Assembly (NCBI RefSeq): GCF_015291645.1
Contig: NZ_CP030055.1
Location: 2,294,001 to 2,358,000, forward strand
Reading direction: 5' to 3'
Source of the DNA: Bradyrhizobium sp. CCBAU 53340
GTDB taxonomy: Bacteria; Pseudomonadota; Alphaproteobacteria; Rhizobiales; Xanthobacteraceae
Length of the DNA: 64,000 bases
A program made the translations under genes and the position numbers. Below are positions 59,894-64,000 of this stretch, one piece after another. Position 1 is the stretch's first letter, and the number at the start of each line of letters is the position of its first letter. Below the pieces are notes generated by a model that was not told the origin of the DNA, ran no database searches, and was given only the letters and a program-made list of their open reading frames with translations.

Positions 59894-60589
59894 TTAGAGC
59901 GGGGCAGGGGAGACATCCACATAACCAAGCCTTTTCATCAAGTCGCCATGTAAGGACCAAAAAAGGGCGGCCTCAGTCGCCTGCATTTCCGCGATATTGT
60001 TCTTGTCACTACCTGAACGAAAAAATTCCGCGTCCGCCTTCCGCAACTCTTCGAACGAAGGGATGTCTTGAGAGACAACATCAAGCCCTGTAAATTTCGC
60101 GACGGAAGCCACGACCTGTCCTGGAGCGGCAACGATGTCGCTGTAATTGATGAGCAAAGTATCTGGCCGTTGTGTCGGCGCCCAAGCCTCGAAGTGTTCG
60201 CTCCAAGAACCATAAGGACAGCGGCCTCGCATCACGTCCGTCAATGATGGGTGCGCGTTATGTTGGCGCGCAAAGTTTTTGAGGTAGTGGAAATACGAAA
60301 CCGCGGAGGCGCGACCGTCTCTGACCACGTACATTGCTTTCGCTTTGTCTCGCGGAGCATCATGAGTCTTGACAAAATAGAGCTTTTCGTCGCTCGTCGC
60401 CCGTGCATAAAACTCCTCCTGGTCAAGGCCGTGACTAATATGCCCGACCGCCGCCCGCAACGCTGGACGAGAGCCTATGGCGCTCTTATCGTCGTAGAGA
60501 GAGTAGGTATGCACGCCGAAGGCCTTGAAGAGAATAGTACGCAATGCGGTATTTCCGCTGCGGGGATAAGAAGCAAGCCAGATAATCAC
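59894..60589 (-). CDS. Sulfotransferase-domain protein
   Basis: A 231-residue PAPS-dependent sulfotransferase. The 5'-phosphosulfate loop is SYPRSGNT at residues 7-14, directly at the N-terminus, and the 3'-phosphate site is AMYVVRDGRASAVSYFHY near 84. It is compact, like NodH- or aryl-sulfotransferase-type enzymes. The GTG start has AGGAGG five bases upstream. It follows the Wzt gene by about 30 bases and precedes the fusion gene by about 60, all on the minus strand. With CysD/CysNC providing PAPS, it most likely sulfates the exported glycan or its lipid end. The acceptor is unknown. Confidence 0.86.
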   Translation of the reverse strand: MIIWLASYPRSGNTALRTILFKAFGVHTYSLYDDKSAIGSRPALRAAVGHISHGLDQEEFYARATSDEKLYFVKTHDAPRDKAKAMYVVRDGRASAVSYFHYLKNFARQHNAHPSLTDVMRGRCPYGSWSEHFEAWAPTQRPDTLLINYSDIVAAPGQVVASVAKFTGLDVVSQDIPSFEELRKADAEFFRSGSDKNNIAEMQATEAALFWSLHGDLMKRLGYVDVSPAPL

Positions 60590-60619
60590 ATGAGCCTCCT
60601 ATTGTTAGGAGTGAAGCGT

Positions 60620-61987
60620 CTAACCATTGGTGCGTTGCCTCGAACTATAGCTGATAATAGGCGACAATCCGCCTGTAACGTCGACATGGAAGTGAATCCG
60701 ATCTGACGGAACCGGAAGTACTTTAAACATTATAGCGTCGACGATTCGGTGGACGATAACTGGTTCAGCTTCACCTGGCAGGATGCCCACAACGCCAGCG
60801 TTTCCGAAGTAGGTACCAGCCGAAAGGGGCAGCTGAAGAGGCAGTTTAACATGCAGTGTGGTGCCGGGGGTTATCACACTGATCGACTGGTCGGGTGAAG
60901 ACGATGAAACTTGCGATCCCAGCCGAAGTCCATTGATAGCCTTTACGACCATAGCGAAACTTACGTTGGATATCTGGCGATCAAACTCCACCTCATATTC
61001 GTACCAGTATGGAGAGAAGCGTTGCAGCAAATTTACCTGTTCATTTTCCATATTGCGGATTCTAACGTTGCGTATGTGGGCACCTAAGCTGGGATACGCA
61101 TCTGTGGTAAGAGGAACCAGCGAAGGATCAAACGCATCTTCACTTATCGCTTTCTTTTCACCGATCAGGACAGAAGGGCTCGGATGGACGGTTCCGGACT
61201 TAATTCGATTTCGTTCCTCATCTCGCCTCCCGTGAGGCGCGTATGTAAGCCGCTGATAATTTTTGACCACCGCATTGGGAGTTCCGTCCTGAAGGATTTC
61301 GCCTTTGTCCAGCAATATCGCTCTGTCGCAAAGTTCTTGAATTGTGGCCGTCGCATGCGACACGAAAAGAATAGTGGTTCCGGAACTCCGCATAGCCTCG
61401 ATGCGAGCGAAACATTTGCGCTGAAATCCCTCGTCACCCACGGCGAGCGCCTCGTCAACAATGAGGATCTCGGCATCAACATTGATAGCGACCGCGAAAG
61501 CGAGCCTGGAGTGCATACCACTCGAGTAGAGCTTCACGGGCTGCTCAAGCATTTCCCCAATATCGGCAAAGGCGACGATGGCGTCGAACCGCTCATCAAT
61601 TTCGTCTGCGCTGAGGCCGAGAATTGCTGCGTTTAGAGCCACATTCTCGCGACCTGTAAATTCGGGATTGAAGCCGGCTCCAAGCTGCAGGAGTGGCGCA
61701 ATTCGGCCATTCACCTGCAATTCTCCCTCAGTTGGGGTCAGAGTACCACAGATCAATTGTAGTAACGTGGACTTACCGGAACCGTTCTCACCAACGATGC
61801 CGACCGTCTCTCCGCACCTTATATCGAGGTTGACTTGCCGCAAGGCCCAGTGTTCGCGATAAAATCGCTTACGACTACCGCGTGCGAGGCGGTTCACCAT
61901 CATTTGCTTCAGGCGGTCGCTCGGTTTTTCGTAGAGGTTGTAGCATTTTCCCACGCCGCGTACGCTGATGATAGGATCAGAGGACAT
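60620..61987 (-). CDS. wzt: Polysaccharide ABC transporter ATP-binding protein with C-terminal glycan-recognition domain (Wzt-like)
   Basis: A 455-residue exporter ATPase. Walker A is GIVGENGSGKSTLLQLICG, the signature is LYSSGMHSRLAFAVAINV and Walker B is ILIVDEALAVGDEGFQRK, all typical for the Wzt/TagH branch. Residues from about 270 form a beta-rich extension like the carbohydrate-binding domain of Wzt proteins that recognise the modified end of a finished O-antigen chain (VNLLQRFSPYWYEYEVEF, then FAMVVKAINGLRLGSQVSS). Chain-terminal methyl or sulfate groups are the usual recognition marks, which would connect it to the modification enzymes here. The ATG at 61987 overlaps the wzm stop by 11 bases. 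Confidence 0.92.
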   Translation of the reverse strand: MSSDPIISVRGVGKCYNLYEKPSDRLKQMMVNRLARGSRKRFYREHWALRQVNLDIRCGETVGIVGENGSGKSTLLQLICGTLTPTEGELQVNGRIAPLLQLGAGFNPEFTGRENVALNAAILGLSADEIDERFDAIVAFADIGEMLEQPVKLYSSGMHSRLAFAVAINVDAEILIVDEALAVGDEGFQRKCFARIEAMRSSGTTILFVSHATATIQELCDRAILLDKGEILQDGTPNAVVKNYQRLTYAPHGRRDEERNRIKSGTVHPSPSVLIGEKKAISEDAFDPSLVPLTTDAYPSLGAHIRNVRIRNMENEQVNLLQRFSPYWYEYEVEFDRQISNVSFAMVVKAINGLRLGSQVSSSSPDQSISVITPGTTLHVKLPLQLPLSAGTYFGNAGVVGILPGEAEPVIVHRIVDAIMFKVLPVPSDRIHFHVDVTGGLSPIISYSSRQRTNG

Positions 61988-62825
61988 CAGCAAACGCTCT
62001 GCGGAGACGTGAGAATAGCGCCAAGCCCAACCAACAAATTACTAAAGAAACCGCGAGATAGATCGCGGCTGACTCCCATGGAAACGGATGCCCAAATACG
62101 AGAGCGCGCATCGTCTCTATCGGAATGGTAATCGGGTTGAAGACGACGAAGGATCCAAACGGTTCGGGAACGGACGATCTAGGGTAAAGAACTGGCGCAA
62201 GAAAGAAAAGCACGCTGAGGGCGATCGGAAGGATCTGACTAAGATCGCGCACGAACACTCCTATTGCGGCAAGGATCCACGTCAGACCAAGGAGCATTGG
62301 AATCATTCCGAGCAACGCCAGCGGTGACAGAAGCACGGTAATCGGTGGAATACCTGATGTTAATGCCGTAAGAAATGCGAGGAGAACAAGAGCAATAGAC
62401 GCTCCTACAAGCGCAACAGTCACCGTTACGACCGGAAGCACCTCAAGGGGGAAAACAACGCGCGTCACGTAATTCTTGTTATCGAGCACCAGCGACGGGG
62501 CTCGGGACACGCTTTCGCCAAGGAACTGGTGCACGATCACGCCTGCTAGGAAGAAAGCAGTCATGCTCTCCGAGCTGCCTCCGATGCCAGACCAGCGCGC
62601 TTTGAAGATTGAGCCGAACACAAGGGAATACATTAGCACCATTCCAAGGGGCACGAGGACTGCCCATGCGATCCCGAGAATGTTACCGCGATAGCGGGAT
62701 TGCAGTTCACGGCCTGCAAGGCGGCGAATCAAATGTCGATTTCCCCAAAGGGCCTGGAAGGCAGAACGCTTGCCGGCCAAACGAAGGTTGGCGGGGGGGG
62801 GCTTAGTTGACGATTGTATTTCCAT
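61977..62825 (-). CDS. wzm: Polysaccharide ABC transporter permease (Wzm-like)
   Basis: A 282-residue inner-membrane permease of the ABC-2 type with six hydrophobic segments. A typical start is RHLIRRLAGRELQSRYRGNILGIAWAVLVPLGMVLMYSLVF. The conserved periplasmic/cytoplasmic loops match Wzm and KpsM proteins that export O-antigen or capsule. Its N-terminal codons 9-11 (PPP) are written as an uninterrupted run of nine C. It is the first gene of the minus-strand transcript that reads through wzt and the sulfotransferase genes, divergent from gmd over 467 bases. Confidence 0.92.
   Translation of the reverse strand: MEIQSSTKPPPANLRLAGKRSAFQALWGNRHLIRRLAGRELQSRYRGNILGIAWAVLVPLGMVLMYSLVFGSIFKARWSGIGGSSESMTAFFLAGVIVHQFLGESVSRAPSLVLDNKNYVTRVVFPLEVLPVVTVTVALVGASIALVLLAFLTALTSGIPPITVLLSPLALLGMIPMLLGLTWILAAIGVFVRDLSQILPIALSVLFFLAPVLYPRSSVPEPFGSFVVFNPITIPIETMRALVFGHPFPWESAAIYLAVSLVICWLGLALFSRLRRAFADVL
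62793..62801 (-). repeat. Nine-base C homopolymer in the wzm coding region
   Basis: Nine C on the coding strand form codons 9-11 of wzm. By hand translation, a gain of one C leads to a TGA after about 45 codons and a loss of one C to an earlier TGA. Slippage would therefore switch the gene off. In high-GC DNA such tracts can also arise by chance. Confidence 0.6.
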
Positions 62826-63292
62826 TCGCCCACCCTCGTTCTTTCAAGTTGGCTGTTCGCCAGATGCTTTAGCGGTTGTGACGCAGCGCGTCAGCACCGA
62901 CTGATGCATCCGCGTCCTTCTTATGCTTGGTGTGAGTAGCTCATTGTATATTGGGCTCTTGCAGCAATTTCAACCACGCAGTATCATTAGATCCAATCGG
63001 TAACTTCCGGGCGATTGCCATGGCTGGCCGGAGTTACCGTTCTGTCGGCTCTTGTAATCAATAATTGCTGTTGTCTCCGAGCGGAAGTCCTTGTCCCCGG
63101 CATCTTTGTCCTGCGGTCCAGAACCCACTAAAACTGAACTACGGTTCCCTGCATCCGAGTGGGCTTTCGGCAAAATTGGGATGCGCTTTTGATCAAGATT
63201 ATAGAATCTCTTGCTTTGAGCTGGTCCCTGTGATGTTTGCGGGGGGGGTATATGCGACACAATTTTTCAGTTACTTCAACGTTGGGGAATGA
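62826..63292. other. Divergent intergenic region between wzm and gmd, with a G8 tract
   Basis: About 470 bases with no gene I can support. It should hold the promoters of both the wzm operon and gmd. A run of eight G lies at 63241-63248, 44 bases upstream of the gmd ATG, where length changes could alter promoter spacing or leader structure. No FNR-type box or MarR-type palindrome was seen here. Confidence 0.5.
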
Positions 63293-64000
63293 ATGACGGT
63301 TCGGGACAACACGCGGCGTCGCGTCGCCCTCATCACCGGCGTGACGGGTCAGGACGGGGCCTATTTGGCCGAGCATCTGTTATCGTTGGGCTACATCGTC
63401 CACGGCATCAAGCGGCGCTCGTCATCGTTCAACACCGCGCGCGTCGATCATCTCTATCAGGACCCGCACCTCCGCGACGTGCCATTCCTGATGCATTACG
63501 GCGACATGACGGATTCGACCAACCTGATCCGCCTGGTGCAGCAGATCCGCCCGACCGAGATCTACAATCTCGCCGCGCAGAGCCATGTCGCCGTCAGCTT
63601 CGAGAGCCCGGAATACACCGCCAACGCCGATGCCATCGGCGTGCTGCGCCTCCTGGAGGCGATCCGCATCCTCGGCATGGAGAAGGAGGCGCGGTTCTAC
63701 CAGGCCTCGACCTCCGAGCTTTACGGCCTGGTGCAGGAGATCCCGCAGAAGGAAACCACGCCGTTCTATCCGCGCTCGCCTTATGGCGTCGCCAAGCTCT
63801 ATGGCTACTGGATCACGGTGAACTACCGCGAAGCCTATGGCATGTTTGCCTCGAACGGCGTCCTGTTCAACCATGAAAGCCCGATCCGCGGCGAGACCTT
63901 CGTCACTCGCAAGATCACCCGCGGCGTGGCGCGGATCGAGGTTGGGCTGGAGCAGACGCTCTATCTCGGCAATCTCGAGGCCAAGCGCGACTGGGGCCAT
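63293..64000 (+). CDS. gmd: GDP-mannose 4,6-dehydratase, 3' truncated by the window
   Basis: The first 236 codons of the enzyme that converts GDP-mannose to GDP-4-keto-6-deoxymannose, the precursor of GDP-fucose, GDP-rhamnose and GDP-perosamine. The N-terminal cofactor motif is [15 protein letters not shown] (residues 16-30). The catalytic set Thr140, Glu142, Tyr164 and Lys168 is present (STSELYG and YGVAK). [18 protein letters not shown] and [17 protein letters not shown] are typical. The frame is open at the right edge. Its high-GC codon use matches the left half of the window rather than the preceding AT-richer genes. It supplies a deoxy sugar for the polysaccharide. Confidence 0.95.
   Translation, partial: MTVRDNTRRRVALITGVTGQDGAYLAEHLLSLGYIVHGIKRRSSSFNTARVDHLYQDPHLRDVPFLMHYGDMTDSTNLIRLVQQIRPTEIYNLAAQSHVAVSFESPEYTANADAIGVLRLLEAIRILGMEKEARFYQASTSELYGLVQEIPQKETTPFYPRSPYGVAKLYGYWITVNYREAYGMFASNGVLFNHESPIRGETFVTRKITRGVARIEVGLEQTLYLGNLEAKRDWGH

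Noticed and set aside
1..64000. tRNA, rRNA, CRISPR arrays, riboswitches, insertion sequences
   Set aside because: No tRNA or rRNA sequence, no regularly spaced direct repeats, no transposase gene with inverted repeats and no recognisable riboswitch were seen by eye. A covariance-model scan would be decisive for RNA genes.

Overview
The window looks like chromosomal DNA of a soil or plant-associated alphaproteobacterium of the Bradyrhizobium / Nitrobacteraceae type. The evidence is high-GC coding sequence, dense aryl-CoA and CoA-ester catabolism, several solute-binding-protein transporters, FNR/FixK-type TTGA-N6-TCAA sites, a PHA synthase and an ABC-exported surface polysaccharide locus. The genus is inferred from gene content, not from a marker gene. 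No tRNA, rRNA, CRISPR array or intact insertion sequence was seen.

Region 1 (1-18.5 kb) is a catabolic block. Two NitT/TauT-type permeases and a NicX/M29-like metalloenzyme lead into a tightly packed minus-strand operon (alpha/beta hydrolase, acyl-CoA dehydrogenase, acyl-CoA synthetase, opine-dehydrogenase-like enzyme, 3-hydroxyacyl-CoA dehydrogenase). Divergent and downstream genes are an SDR, an enoyl-CoA hydratase, a fused 2-aminobenzoyl-CoA (or salicylyl-CoA) monooxygenase/reductase, a second flavin monooxygenase, a cupin, a Liv-type binding protein, a MarR regulator, a benzoate/2-aminobenzoate-CoA ligase and a RidA protein. The best reading is aerobic CoA-dependent degradation of anthranilate or a related aryl acid. 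Six copies of a palindrome close to TTTTAAGCCTAAAA sit in the four intergenic regions that serve these operons and fit a regulon of the local MarR protein.

Region 2 (18.5-35 kb) looks like a low-oxygen/energy-stress island. It holds a CBS-BON protein, PHA synthase, CHAD protein, APH/AAA kinase, zinc alcohol dehydrogenase, universal stress protein, acyl-CoA synthetase/GNAT fusion, YqjD/YqjE-like membrane proteins, an Mla-type lipid transporter, a small cytochrome c, an FNR with the four iron-sulfur cysteines, a 41-residue membrane protein and a Crp-like regulator. Eight TTGA-N6-TCAA boxes lie in five intergenic regions. Three divergent promoters carry two boxes each, one suitably placed for each gene.

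Region 3 (35-47.5 kb) holds a TRAP transporter with a GntR regulator and an SDR, then an operon of a Bug-type binding protein, a [2Fe-2S] subunit, a molybdenum hydroxylase subunit and a ModA-like protein without a signal peptide. A DMSO-reductase-family molybdoenzyme and an enoyl-CoA hydratase follow on the other strand.

Region 4 (47.5-64 kb) is visibly more AT-rich, begins with a small CxC protein and a decayed lptB fragment, and encodes a surface polysaccharide pathway. It has glycosyltransferases, PAPS synthesis (CysD, CysNC), two sulfotransferase-domain proteins (one fused through a five-repeat coiled coil to an FkbM methyltransferase), a methyltransferase, and a Wzm/Wzt exporter. The start of GDP-mannose 4,6-dehydratase, again high-GC, runs off the right edge. 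Together these suggest a sulfated, methylated polysaccharide exported by an ABC transporter.
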